From Cribrihabitans_A pelagius (GTDB lineage: Bacteria > Pseudomonadota > Alphaproteobacteria > Rhodobacterales > Rhodobacteraceae): DNA of 64,000 bases. The position numbers and the translations under genes were made by a program. The stretch lies in assembly GCF_048820915.1 (NCBI RefSeq), contig NZ_JBMERR010000019.1, positions 39,542 through 103,541 on the forward strand, read 5' to 3'. Under the pieces are notes generated by a model. That model searched no databases, was not told the origin of the DNA, and saw only the letters and a program-made list of their open reading frames with translations. This document shows, one piece after another, positions 1-8,324 of the stretch (the stretch's first letter is position 1; every line of letters begins with the position of its first letter).

Positions 1-1581
1 TTCACCAGCAAGATCGAAAACGACCTGATCCCGGTGCAGGAGGGGCGGCGCAACATTACCCAGCTGATGGTCGACGTGCTGGCCGTGGTGCTGGTGCTGC
101 AGGATGCGCTCTCCAAGATGGCCGAGCTGGAAAACGTCGCCGAGCCGGCCCACGCCGTGCTCAGCTTCCCGCTGATCCTCGCCGCCGCGCTGGTGCTCCT
201 GCGGCTGCACCGGATCGGCGCCCGGCGGCGCAAGCAGCAGACTGAAGACGAAGACAACGGCGACGACGGCGCCATCGCCGCGGGCGCCGGTCATGTGTTC
301 ACGCTGGTGCGGCGCGCGATCTACTTCCTGGGTTTCATCTCGCCGGTTCTGGCTGCGTTTGGCTATGTGAACGCGGCCGAGGCGCTGATCTACCCCGCCG
401 CCCTCACGCTCGCGCTGCTGGCGGCCCTGCTGGTGCTGCACCGCTTCTTCGGCGATGTCTACGGCTGGCTGTCGGGCAAGGGGCAGGCGGGCCGGGATTC
501 GCTGTTCTCGGTGCTCATCGGCTTTGTGCTGGCGCTTCTAGCGCTGCCGCCGCTGGCGCTGATCTGGGGCGCGCGGGTGGCTGACCTCACCGAGCTGTGG
601 TCGCAGTTCCTCGAAGGCTTCCAGTTCGGCGAAACCCGGATCTCGCCCACCGCCTTCCTCACCTTCGCGGTGGTCTTTGCCGTCGGTTACGCGCTGACCC
701 GGGTGCTGCAAGGCAGCCTGCGCAGCTCGCTCCTGCCCAAGACCAAGATCGACCCCGGCGGGCAAAACGCGATTGCCTCGGGGCTCGGTTATGTCGGCAT
801 CTTCCTCGCCGCTGTGGTGGCCATCTCCATGGCCGGTCTCGACCTCTCCTCGCTCGCCATCGTCGCCGGCGCGCTCTCGGTCGGCATCGGTTTCGGCCTG
901 CAGACCATCGTGTCGAACTTCGTCTCCGGCATCATCCTGCTGATCGAACGGCCGATCTCCAAGGGCGACTGGATCGAGGTCGGCGGGCTGATGGGCTACG
1001 TGCGCGACATCTCGGTGCGCTCGACGAGGATCGAGACCTTCGACCGCACCGACGTGATCGTGCCGAACTCCGACCTGATCTCCGGCACCGTCACCAACTA
1101 CACCCGCGGCAACACCGTGGGCCGGGTGATCGTGCCGGTGGGCGTCGCTTATGGCACCGACCCCCGTGAGGTGGAGGCGATCCTGGGCGAGGTCGCCAAG
1201 GCGCATCCGATGGTGCTGATGAACCCGGCGCCCACGGTGGTGTTCCAGGGCTTCGGGGCGGATTCGCTCAACTTCGAGATCCGCGCCATCCTGCGCGACG
1301 TGAACTGGGTGCTGTCGGTGAAATCCGACATGAACTACGAAATCGCCAAGCGGCTGGATGAGGCCGGGATCGAGATCCCCTTCGCGCAGCGCGACATCTG
1401 GCTGCGCAATCCAGAGGCGCTGCAGCAGCCGCCGCAGGACAAGCGCTCCTTCGGCGGCGGCACCCCCGCGGAACCGGAACGCAGCGCCGGACCCGGCCCG
1501 TCGGCCGCGCCGCCGCCCAAGCCGGACGTGAGCGACCTGCAAAACGACAGCACGGAAGGAGACGCCGATGGCGAAAAGTGA
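1..1581 (+). CDS. MscS-family mechanosensitive channel, 5'-truncated by the window
   Basis: The reading frame is open from base 1, so the visible 526 residues are the C-terminal part of a longer protein. Several hydrophobic segments are followed by the typical MscS pore and beta domain: a glycine/alanine-rich pore helix (GALSVGIGFGLQTIVSNF region) and then ERPISKGDWIEVGG, the start of the beta domain. Large MscS-like proteins gate in response to membrane tension and release solutes on hypo-osmotic shock at the inner membrane. The C-terminal 40 or so residues are Pro/Glu/Asp-rich and probably disordered. The stop codon overlaps the next start by 14 bases, so the two genes are probably co-transcribed. 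An internal GTG at 34 is not needed as a start. Confidence 0.9.
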   Translation, partial: FTSKIENDLIPVQEGRRNITQLMVDVLAVVLVLQDALSKMAELENVAEPAHAVLSFPLILAAALVLLRLHRIGARRRKQQTEDEDNGDDGAIAAGAGHVFTLVRRAIYFLGFISPVLAAFGYVNAAEALIYPAALTLALLAALLVLHRFFGDVYGWLSGKGQAGRDSLFSVLIGFVLALLALPPLALIWGARVADLTELWSQFLEGFQFGETRISPTAFLTFAVVFAVGYALTRVLQGSLRSSLLPKTKIDPGGQNAIASGLGYVGIFLAAVVAISMAGLDLSSLAIVAGALSVGIGFGLQTIVSNFVSGIILLIERPISKGDWIEVGGLMGYVRDISVRSTRIETFDRTDVIVPNSDLISGTVTNYTRGNTVGRVIVPVGVAYGTDPREVEAILGEVAKAHPMVLMNPAPTVVFQGFGADSLNFEIRAILRDVNWVLSVKSDMNYEIAKRLDEAGIEIPFAQRDIWLRNPEALQQPPQDKRSFGGGTPAEPERSAGPGPSAAPPPKPDVSDLQNDSTEGDADGEK

Positions 1582-2293
1582 CCCCCTCTACCTCAGCGGC
1601 ACCTACGACCGCACCGGCGAAACCACAGTGGCCGAAGTCACCGAACAGGGCGGGGTGGTGCTGGAGGAGACCCTCTTCTACCCCACCGGCGGCGGCCAGC
1701 CCGGCGACAGCGGGCGGCTGGAGTGGGACGGCGGCAGCTGCACCATTGCCACCACCGTGAAGGACAAGGACGGCCGCGCGGTGCTGTTCCCCGCCGAAGG
1801 CGAGACCCCGCCGCCCGAAGGCGCCGAGGTCTGCCAGATCCTCGACTGGGAGCGCCGTTACGGCCACATGCGCGTGCACACCGCGCTGCATCTTCTGTCG
1901 GTGGTGCTGCCCTTCGGTGTCACCGGCGGCTCGATCACCGAGGCCAAGGGCCGGCTCGACTTCGACATGGACACTGCGCCTGCCGACAAAGAAGGGCTGC
2001 AGGCGCGCCTCCAGGCTCTGATCGACCGCAACCTGGACGTCACCCAGGAGTGGATCACCGAAGACGAGCTCGACGAGAACCCGGCGCTGGTGAAGACCAT
2101 GTCCGCCGCCCCGCCGCGCGGCGCCGGCCGGGTCCGCCTGGTGCGGATCGGCACCGGGGACGAGCAGGTGGACCTGCAGCCCTGCGGCGGCACCCACGTC
2201 AAAAAGACCGGCGAAATCGGCCGCATCCGGATCGGCAAGGTCGAGAAGAAGGGTCAGCACAACCGCCGTGTCTATCTCCATCTGGAGGACTGA
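1568..2293 (+). CDS. alaX: AlaX-type alanyl-tRNA editing protein
   Basis: A 241-residue free-standing editing-domain protein related to the AlaRS editing domain. It hydrolyses mischarged Ser- or Gly-tRNA(Ala) in the cytoplasm. The N-terminal part has the FYPTGGGQPGD glycine-rich motif. The zinc-binding residues are visible as an HxxxH motif (HMRVHTALHLL) and a CGGTHV motif near the C terminus. The length fits the short AlaX types that lack the C-Ala domain. It starts with ATG inside the end of the upstream channel gene, preceded by an AAGGAG ribosome site, which suggests translational coupling. Confidence 0.9.
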   Translation: MAKSDPLYLSGTYDRTGETTVAEVTEQGGVVLEETLFYPTGGGQPGDSGRLEWDGGSCTIATTVKDKDGRAVLFPAEGETPPPEGAEVCQILDWERRYGHMRVHTALHLLSVVLPFGVTGGSITEAKGRLDFDMDTAPADKEGLQARLQALIDRNLDVTQEWITEDELDENPALVKTMSAAPPRGAGRVRLVRIGTGDEQVDLQPCGGTHVKKTGEIGRIRIGKVEKKGQHNRRVYLHLED

Positions 2294-2374
2294 GAAAACT
2301 TTGCGGGGGAGGCGCATTTTTTGCCGTTCCGGCTCTTGCAATTCCCCCGCCGATCCGTCAAAAGCCCCCTCAAC

Positions 2375-2464
2375 GGAGAGGTGGCCGAGTGGTCGAAGGC
2401 GCACGCCTGGAAAGTGTGTAGGCGGGAAACCGTCTCCAGGGTTCGAATCCCTGTCTCTCCGCCA
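2375..2464 (+). tRNA. tRNA-Ser (anticodon GGA)
   Basis: A 90-base type II tRNA with a long variable arm. The acceptor strand GGAGAGG pairs with TCTCTCC, followed by discriminator G and an encoded CCA. The D arm reads GCC...GGC. The anticodon stem CACGC/GTGTG encloses the loop CTGGAAA with GGA at 2409-2411, and the T loop contains GTTCGAATC. An intrinsic terminator follows. The last 8 bases are shared with the right-hand repeat at 63693, which makes this gene the probable ancestral integration site of the island. Confidence 0.97.
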
Positions 2465-2619
2465 CTTGCCCTACAGAAACGTTTCTCCCGATCCGGCTGC
2501 GGCCGGATTTTTCTTTTATATTCAAGGGTTATGCGTGAGGGGCTGTTCACCGGCCTATGTGCCGGGAGGGCCCAAAGCGTTCTCTCCAGGCCGATATTCT
2601 CCGGACCTGTTGACTGCGC
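2457..2619. repeat. left copy of diverged 163-bp island-flanking repeat
   Basis: It begins in the tRNA-Ser 3' end and ends at GACTGCGC. My hand alignment to 63693-63855 needs no gaps and gives about 124 of 163 identical positions, with the first 16 bases (CTCCGCCACTTGCCCT) identical. Both copies contain a terminator hairpin. The sequences diverge completely immediately after the shared GACTGCGC. Confidence 0.75.
2491..2512 (+). terminator. intrinsic terminator after tRNA-Ser
   Basis: A perfect 7-bp stem, ATCCGGC / GCCGGAT, with a TGCG loop is followed by a run of T. It lies 27 bases after the tRNA CCA end. A diverged copy of the same terminator occurs at 63728-63749 in the right-hand repeat. 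Confidence 0.85.
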
Positions 2620-2625
2620 TCAATT

Positions 2626-2683
2626 GGTACAGTTCTACAAGGTTCTGAAAATGCTACTCTTTTTAGGTCGCTAGAACTGTACC
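2626..2683. repeat. 58-bp element bounded by a perfect 12-bp inverted repeat
   Basis: GGTACAGTTCTA at 2626-2637 is the exact reverse complement of TAGAACTGTACC at 2672-2683. It starts just after the left flanking repeat ends, so it could be a small mobile scar, a recombinase or regulator binding site, or a cruciform. No coding sequence was recognised between 2620 and 2773. Confidence 0.6.
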
Positions 2684-2773
2684 TTTGCCGCGGACGATCG
2701 GCATGCGGGCGCGACTCGGATCGAAGGCCATAGCTGGTATGCAGCGGTTCGCGACCATCGATCATGAAAACGC

Positions 2774-5700
2774 CTAAATTTTTCCGCCAACACCCTTGAA
2801 CTTTTCAACGAACGCAGAGATGCGTTGGAACACATCTCTTTTTTTGGTCAGGTATTGTGGATTGAGCGGGCTCATTTTTGGGAGGATCGAGTTCAACTCT
2901 GTGCCGTTTTCGCTCGCATATTCGCGCTTGATCGACGTCGCGATGTAGCGCTTGGCGGCATCCGAGTTCAATTCTTCATCGGTTATCAGTTCTTCCGCTT
3001 CCCGGCGTTGTTCGGCTTGTGCGAAGGCAAAAAATGCCTCAATCACCCCGGCCTTGTCCCCCAGTTCGTCAAGATTTGTCTGATTGATGAAATCGACGAT
3101 GAGGCTTTCTTTCGCGCGGTTGCCAATACTGGCGCGAATGACACGGCGAACTTCGCTAACGAGCTCTGACTTGCTCTTCGTTTTTTTGTTGTGCTCGAAG
3201 ATTAGCTCAAGGATGTAATCCAGATTGATTTCCTGGGACTTCAAGAGGTCGACCTCAAAGACGACATCATCCCAGTCGATCGTTGACTCAACCTGCTCGG
3301 CGCTCGCCTTTTCACGACGAAGCCAATCCCGGATGTCATTGTAGGTCGAACGGTAGTCCTGGACCTTTCGGTCAGCAGGCATCTCGATGCTCTTGAGCTC
3401 GTCAACGTCATCATCACTCAAATGATGCCGCTCCTTGAACGCTCTCACCGTTTCGGCGTCACTCTCGTCGATCTCCTGAAGCTCTCTTAGGCTGGAGAAC
3501 TCATCATAATTCTGAAGGATATTCTCAACACGGAGATACTCGCCGAACAGCTTCGCAAAGGCCTTCTTGTCCGCTTCCTTTTCGATGGCGGTGGGGTCCG
3601 GGAAACGCTCTTCCAGCTCACGGACGACATCGATAAAGCCTCGCCGTGCCTCGCCTGTCGTCTGGTCCGTAAAACCTTCCATGTATTCTGAGTAGCTCTT
3701 CTCCAGAACGACGTTCTTGGTATTGGCGTTGCCAAAGAGTGTGATCGCCTTGACGGTCGCCTCTTCCAGGTCACGGAAGGTAACGATGTTGCCGAAGGAC
3801 TTGGTCGCATCATAAATACGGTTGGTGCGGGAGTAGGCTTGTATAAGGCCATGAAAACGCAGATTCTTGTCCACGAACAGCGTGTTCAGGGTTGGCGCGT
3901 CAAAGCCGGTCAGGAACATGCCAACCACAATGAGCAGGTCGACTTCCTTGGACTTCACCCGTTTCGCCAGATCTCGGTAATAATTCTGGAAGCCTTTGCT
4001 ATCGACGCTGAAATTCGTTCGGAAACAGGCGTTGTAGTCCGCGATGGCGGCGTTCAGGAATTCCTTGGCGCTGCTGTTCAGCGCCGAAACCTCAAAACTC
4101 TCGTCAGGAATGTCGCCAATCGCATCCTGTTCTTCGTTGGCTGCGAATGAAAAGATGGTCGCGATCTTCAACGGCTTGTCGCTACCGTCCTGCAGCGCAT
4201 TCAGCTTTTCATAATAGAGCTTGGCTGCATCAACGCTGCTCACCGCGAACATGGCGTTGAAGCCCTTTTTGTCTCCATAGAGACGATGCGTCTTGCGGCG
4301 GAAGTTATCGAGAATGTACTGGGAAATCTCTGCGATTCGTTCGGGGTGCTGAAGAGCTTGCCGGTTTTCGGCGGCGGTCAGTTTCTTTTCGTCCTGTTCG
4401 GTTTCGATCGCTTTGAACTGCGGGCGCACATCGTTGTAATCGACCTTGAACTTCAGCACCTTCTCGTCGCGGATCGCGTCGGTGATCACATAGGAATGAA
4501 GTTCGCTCCCGAATACGCTGGCCGTCGTCTCCGCGCCCGAAGCATTTTCCGGAAAGATCGGCGTGCCGGTGAAGCCGAACTGGCAGAATTGTTTGAACTT
4601 ACGCTTGAGGTTCTTCTGTGCCTCACCAAACTGGCTGCGATGGCACTCGTCGAAAATGAAGACGACGCGCTGGGTATAGACCGGCAGGTCGCCCTCGCTC
4701 TTCATCAGATTGTTGAGTTTCTGGATCGTGGTGACGATGATCTTGTTGTCGTCTTTGGAGAGGTTCCGCTTCAATCCGGCGGTGCTGTCTGATCCATTGA
4801 CGCTATCGGGCGAGAAGCGCTGATACTCTTTCATCGTCTGGTAATCGAGGTCTTTGCGGTCCACCACGAAGAATACCTTGTCGATGAAATCAAGCTCGGT
4901 GGCGAGGCGGGCCGCCTTGAAGCTGGTCAGTGTCTTGCCTGAGCCCGTCGTGTGCCAGATGAAACCACCGCTTTCCGGCTTGCCAAGCGTCTTGGCCTCG
5001 AAGGAACTTCTGATCTTCCGCAGAATGCGTTCTGTTGCAGCGATCTGATATGGTCGCATCACAAGCAGCGTGTCGCTAACATCAAAGACGGAAAAATCGA
5101 GCAACACCTTCATGAGGGTGCGCTTCTCGAAGAAGGTCGCGGTGAAGTCCTTGAGGTCCCTTATCAGGCTGTTATCCGCCTGCGCCCAATTCATCGTGAA
5201 GTCGAAGCTGTGCTTGTCGCGCTTGGTCGTGTTGGCGAAGTAGCGCGTATCCGTGCCGTTCGAGATCACGAAGATCTGCAGGTACTTGAAGAGCGAACTG
5301 CCCGAGTTGAAGCTCTCCTTGCTGTAACGGTGGATCTGGTTGAACGCTTCCCGAATGGCGACCCCGCGCTTTTTCAACTCGACCTGCACCAGCGGCAGCC
5401 CGTTCACCAGAATGGTCACATCGTAGCGGTTCGCATGAGTGCCCGCTTGCTCGAACTGCTTGATGACCTGAACCTTGTTGCGGCAGACATTGGCCTTATC
5501 GACCAGATAGATGTTCTGGATACGGCCATCATCGAAGACGAAGTCAAAAATGTAGTCGTCGTGGATCTTGCGGGTCTTGTCAGTGGCGCTGTCGCTGGGG
5601 CGATCCAGATAGGTCTCAACGAACCGCGCCCATTCCTTCTCAGTAAACTGAACATTATTGAGCGCTTGCAGCTGTGTACGCACATTCGCCAGCATGGCGC

Positions 5701-5875
5701 TCGTTGATTTCAGATCGTCAAGAAACTCATAGCCCTGATTGCGCAGGTCCTGAACAAGCTCGCGCTCCAAGTCGGCCTCAGACTGATAGCTGTCAGCCGC
5801 CTCCCAGGCGCGCACGTATTTATCGAGAACGATAAAGCGATTGGTCTCGGCGATCGGGGTCGTCTGCTCAGGCAT
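2774..5875 (-). CDS. hsdR: type I restriction endonuclease subunit R (HsdR)
   Basis: A 1033-residue motor and nuclease subunit of a type IC restriction enzyme. It translocates DNA using ATP and cuts far from the recognition site when the site is unmethylated. The N-terminal PD-(D/E)xK nuclease shows D152 and the ExK motif in QVELKK (about 166-168). The helicase part has Walker A TTGSGKT (about 309-315) and DECH (about 409-412). It is the last gene of the operon and overlaps prrC by 8 bases, which is the prrD position in the E. coli prr locus. The length is normal and no frameshift is seen. Confidence 0.95.
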   Translation of the reverse strand: MPEQTTPIAETNRFIVLDKYVRAWEAADSYQSEADLERELVQDLRNQGYEFLDDLKSTSAMLANVRTQLQALNNVQFTEKEWARFVETYLDRPSDSATDKTRKIHDDYIFDFVFDDGRIQNIYLVDKANVCRNKVQVIKQFEQAGTHANRYDVTILVNGLPLVQVELKKRGVAIREAFNQIHRYSKESFNSGSSLFKYLQIFVISNGTDTRYFANTTKRDKHSFDFTMNWAQADNSLIRDLKDFTATFFEKRTLMKVLLDFSVFDVSDTLLVMRPYQIAATERILRKIRSSFEAKTLGKPESGGFIWHTTGSGKTLTSFKAARLATELDFIDKVFFVVDRKDLDYQTMKEYQRFSPDSVNGSDSTAGLKRNLSKDDNKIIVTTIQKLNNLMKSEGDLPVYTQRVVFIFDECHRSQFGEAQKNLKRKFKQFCQFGFTGTPIFPENASGAETTASVFGSELHSYVITDAIRDEKVLKFKVDYNDVRPQFKAIETEQDEKKLTAAENRQALQHPERIAEISQYILDNFRRKTHRLYGDKKGFNAMFAVSSVDAAKLYYEKLNALQDGSDKPLKIATIFSFAANEEQDAIGDIPDESFEVSALNSSAKEFLNAAIADYNACFRTNFSVDSKGFQNYYRDLAKRVKSKEVDLLIVVGMFLTGFDAPTLNTLFVDKNLRFHGLIQAYSRTNRIYDATKSFGNIVTFRDLEEATVKAITLFGNANTKNVVLEKSYSEYMEGFTDQTTGEARRGFIDVVRELEERFPDPTAIEKEADKKAFAKLFGEYLRVENILQNYDEFSSLRELQEIDESDAETVRAFKERHHLSDDDVDELKSIEMPADRKVQDYRSTYNDIRDWLRREKASAEQVESTIDWDDVVFEVDLLKSQEINLDYILELIFEHNKKTKSKSELVSEVRRVIRASIGNRAKESLIVDFINQTNLDELGDKAGVIEAFFAFAQAEQRREAEELITDEELNSDAAKRYIATSIKREYASENGTELNSILPKMSPLNPQYLTKKRDVFQRISAFVEKFKGVGGKI

Positions 5876-7028
5876 TCGGGGCGTCCTCCTGCCAATAGCT
5901 GTAATTGTTGCGCAGATGATCCAGCAGGAGCTTCACCGTCTGCTTTTCCTGCGGCGAGGGCTCGGCGATGGTCTCACTGGAGAGCGTGCTATGGCTCGTA
6001 AACTGAATGATGCGGTTCATGTAAAGTTGTTGGTCGCCCGGCAGCAGCTCTGACCATCGCGGATAGCCCAGAAAGTTCGATGTCTTTTCATAGAGATTTC
6101 GCAGCAGGGTGAAGTGATAGCGCTCGATCTTGTCTGCCGCGATTGCCTCCTCCAGCGTCTGCTTGAGGTAAAGGTGATAAGAAAAGCTCTGGTTTGAATC
6201 GCCGTTCTTCTCTGTCAGCTCAAACGTTCCATCCTCAAGCCGTTTCAGCATGTAGGAGGTCTTTTTTTTCAGCTCATTGAACAGCACGTTGAAGAAAAGT
6301 GGGCTGTGTGTCGTGATGATGAATTTCAGGCCGTTCACCGCATCGCTTCTCTTGATCAGGTCCGCGACGTCGACGGCGAGCTGAATGAGGTGGTTCTCAT
6401 CAAGCGAACTGACCGGGTCATCAATGAAGACATATTCGAGGTCATTAAACTGATCCGTCTCGCGCTCATCGACTTCAGCTACGTTACGGGTGCTGATGAC
6501 CTGATCTAGCAGGCAATAAAAAACACTCCAGATGAAGTTGCTTTCTTCGCCCTTCGATATTTTGAGACGCTCTGGGTCGGTCTCCGGATCTTGCCCCAGT
6601 GTGAAGATCACTTCGGAAAATGCCGGGATGGTAATCTCTTTGTCGTCCTTGTCTTTGGTTTTGTATTCCTCATTGAAGCGGGGCGTAAGATTCGGCTGGG
6701 TGTAACGCTGAAACACGGTGATCACATTGAGGTCGAGCCCGAGATCTTCGAAGGCGGATCTGGTGAACGCATTCGGCTGGATACAGAGCTTCCGCTCGGT
6801 ATCGCCGGTCAGATCATTGTCCCAGTAGAAGAGGTCTTCGGTGAAGGCGTTATAGTAGAGCACCTTGGGGCGATAATCGTCGTCCCGTTCCTCGGTCTTC
6901 GGGTCGATCAGCTCTCTGAATGCGCGGGACAGCCGCGTCTTGCCGGAGGCGTTGAACGCATAGATCAGCTGCACCTTCTTATCGGCGTCCCGCAGCGTTT
7001 CAGCGATTTCGGTCAGCGTCTGTCCCAT
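5868..7028 (-). CDS. prrC: PrrC-type anticodon nuclease
   Basis: A 386-residue protein embedded between hsdS and hsdR, as PrrC is in the E. coli prr locus. In that system PrrC is kept silent by the restriction complex and, when phage inhibits restriction, cleaves tRNA-Lys at its anticodon. The N-terminal ABC-type ATPase has a Walker A variant (FNASGKTR, about 30), an ABC-signature-like SKGEESNFIWS and a Walker B FIDDPVSSLDENH. The C-terminal nuclease region contains RNLYEKT and TSHST, placing Arg310, Glu314 and His346. That spacing (4 and 32 residues) and the distance to the C terminus equal those of the known E. coli PrrC triad Arg320-Glu324-His356. The start abuts the hsdS stop. The substrate tRNA is inferred from the family. 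Confidence 0.93.
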   Translation of the reverse strand: MGQTLTEIAETLRDADKKVQLIYAFNASGKTRLSRAFRELIDPKTEERDDDYRPKVLYYNAFTEDLFYWDNDLTGDTERKLCIQPNAFTRSAFEDLGLDLNVITVFQRYTQPNLTPRFNEEYKTKDKDDKEITIPAFSEVIFTLGQDPETDPERLKISKGEESNFIWSVFYCLLDQVISTRNVAEVDERETDQFNDLEYVFIDDPVSSLDENHLIQLAVDVADLIKRSDAVNGLKFIITTHSPLFFNVLFNELKKKTSYMLKRLEDGTFELTEKNGDSNQSFSYHLYLKQTLEEAIAADKIERYHFTLLRNLYEKTSNFLGYPRWSELLPGDQQLYMNRIIQFTSHSTLSSETIAEPSPQEKQTVKLLLDHLRNNYSYWQEDAPNA

Positions 7029-8324
7029 TTACGCCGCCTCTGCATCAGGCTTGGGAAAGCTCAGCAGCTGATCGCGGTAATAAGCATATTGCTTTTCACG
7101 CAGCTCAATCTCGCGGGGCAGGCCTTCGCTGATCGAAGTCGTCAGCGTGTCGAACTTGTCGAGGATTGCGACAATGCGCTTCTGTTCCTCGAGAGACTTA
7201 GTGGGGTCGTCGGGGTAAGGAACCGGCAGCCGCACATTTTTGACCCCATCAATCAAGAGCCTTTTTATCTTGCCGCTCGAAACGTATTTCGCTTTCTGAT
7301 CATGAAAGGTATCTGTTTGCATCGCATATGCGATGAACTTCGGGTTCATGTTGTGGCGGAAAGCATAGCTATCATCGTGGATCGCGACTTTTTCTTCTCC
7401 CAGCCACGCAACCGCTTTGCCGACGTCTTCGATTGTTTCGCTGACGCCCGCGATGACAACATCATTCGGCTCAGCATACCGCAACGAAGCCGCCATATCG
7501 CTTCTGACTTTCGAAAGTGTTTTGTGCGCGAAGACACCATAGTGCGTGTAGATTTCGCCATAGTGGATCGCACCGATGCCTTCATCCACATAATCGGCTT
7601 TCGTAAAGCGTTTTCCACGGATGAACTCACCAATCTCGTCCAAGGGTTTCCATTCGACATCCCCACCTTCAAAGCTGAGAAGCCGCTCGCGGTAGTGGTT
7701 GTATTGCTTTTTGCGCTGGGTAAGCTCGGCGGTAAGCTCGGCGGTAAGCTCGGCGGTAAGCTGGGTGAAGCTGTCGAGTATCCGGACAATTTCCGCCTGT
7801 ATCGCCAGCGACTTCTCCGGATCATCTGGGCAGGGGATGGGGATTTCGATCTTGGCCAAGTCTTTAGCAGAAACGTCGATGACCTTTGCGCCTCTCGCCA
7901 ACTTCCGCTTTTCGACGAAAAAAGTCGGCGTTTGAGTGAAATAGACAAAATACTTTCCGAAGAGATGCCAAGAAGGTTTTATAATCGTCGCATGACCACC
8001 TGTAACGGCTGGCTCCTTGCCAAGATAGAGAACTGGTGTTCCAACGTCTTCGAGATTTTCGCTTGTATTGGTGATCACGATGTCGCCGGGATTCACTTTT
8101 TTCAGCGCGTCAGCGGTTTTTTCCGAGACGAACGAAATCGTTGAGTGGGTTTCAAGGCCGTAGTACGTGTATATCTGACCGTAATGAATGGCTGGAACGC
8201 CTGATTCAACGAAGTCAGACTTCGGTAGTCCATTCCCCCTGACCAACTCAGCGAGCTCCCCCAAAGGCACCCACGCCACCTCGGCCCCACCGAGCAGCTT
8301 CTCCAGAAAGCCCGCCGCGCTCAT
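7029..8324 (-). CDS. hsdS: type I restriction specificity subunit S (HsdS)
   Basis: A 431-residue DNA-recognition subunit with two target-recognition domains (about 15-170 and 225-390), each followed by a conserved helical spacer ending in a QY.YYR..LLSF-like stretch (QYNHYRERLLSF and QYAYYRDQLLSF). The central spacer carries three copies of TAEL (about residues 190-202), the hallmark of type IC enzymes such as EcoR124, where the repeat number sets the distance between the half-sites. It overlaps hsdM by 4 bases (ATGA) and abuts prrC. The recognition sequence cannot be read from the protein alone. Confidence 0.93.
   Translation of the reverse strand: MSAAGFLEKLLGGAEVAWVPLGELAELVRGNGLPKSDFVESGVPAIHYGQIYTYYGLETHSTISFVSEKTADALKKVNPGDIVITNTSENLEDVGTPVLYLGKEPAVTGGHATIIKPSWHLFGKYFVYFTQTPTFFVEKRKLARGAKVIDVSAKDLAKIEIPIPCPDDPEKSLAIQAEIVRILDSFTQLTAELTAELTAELTQRKKQYNHYRERLLSFEGGDVEWKPLDEIGEFIRGKRFTKADYVDEGIGAIHYGEIYTHYGVFAHKTLSKVRSDMAASLRYAEPNDVVIAGVSETIEDVGKAVAWLGEEKVAIHDDSYAFRHNMNPKFIAYAMQTDTFHDQKAKYVSSGKIKRLLIDGVKNVRLPVPYPDDPTKSLEEQKRIVAILDKFDTLTTSISEGLPREIELREKQYAYYRDQLLSFPKPDAEAA
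7720..7755. repeat. three 12-bp tandem repeats encoding TAEL in hsdS
   Basis: GTAAGCTCGGCG occurs three times without change (7720-7731, 7732-7743, 7744-7755), followed by a partial GTAAGCT. Translated on the minus strand this gives TAELTAELTAEL in the HsdS central spacer. In EcoR124 a change between two and three repeats changes the length of the non-specific spacer of the DNA site, so this tract is a likely specificity switch. Confidence 0.9.

Noticed and set aside
2684..2773. Transposase remnant left of hsdR
   Set aside because: A short minus-strand frame exists but has no recognisable transposase sequence.
7720..7762. Possible CRISPR-like tandem repeats
   Set aside because: Units are 12 bases with no spacers and lie in frame inside hsdS. 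No CRISPR array or cas operon was seen anywhere in the window; the Cas4-like nuclease is a phage exonuclease by context.
6591..8144. A 517-residue plus-strand frame with repeated KLGG over hsdS
   Set aside because: The repeats are the antisense reading of the TAEL tract; prrC and hsdS on the minus strand are certain.
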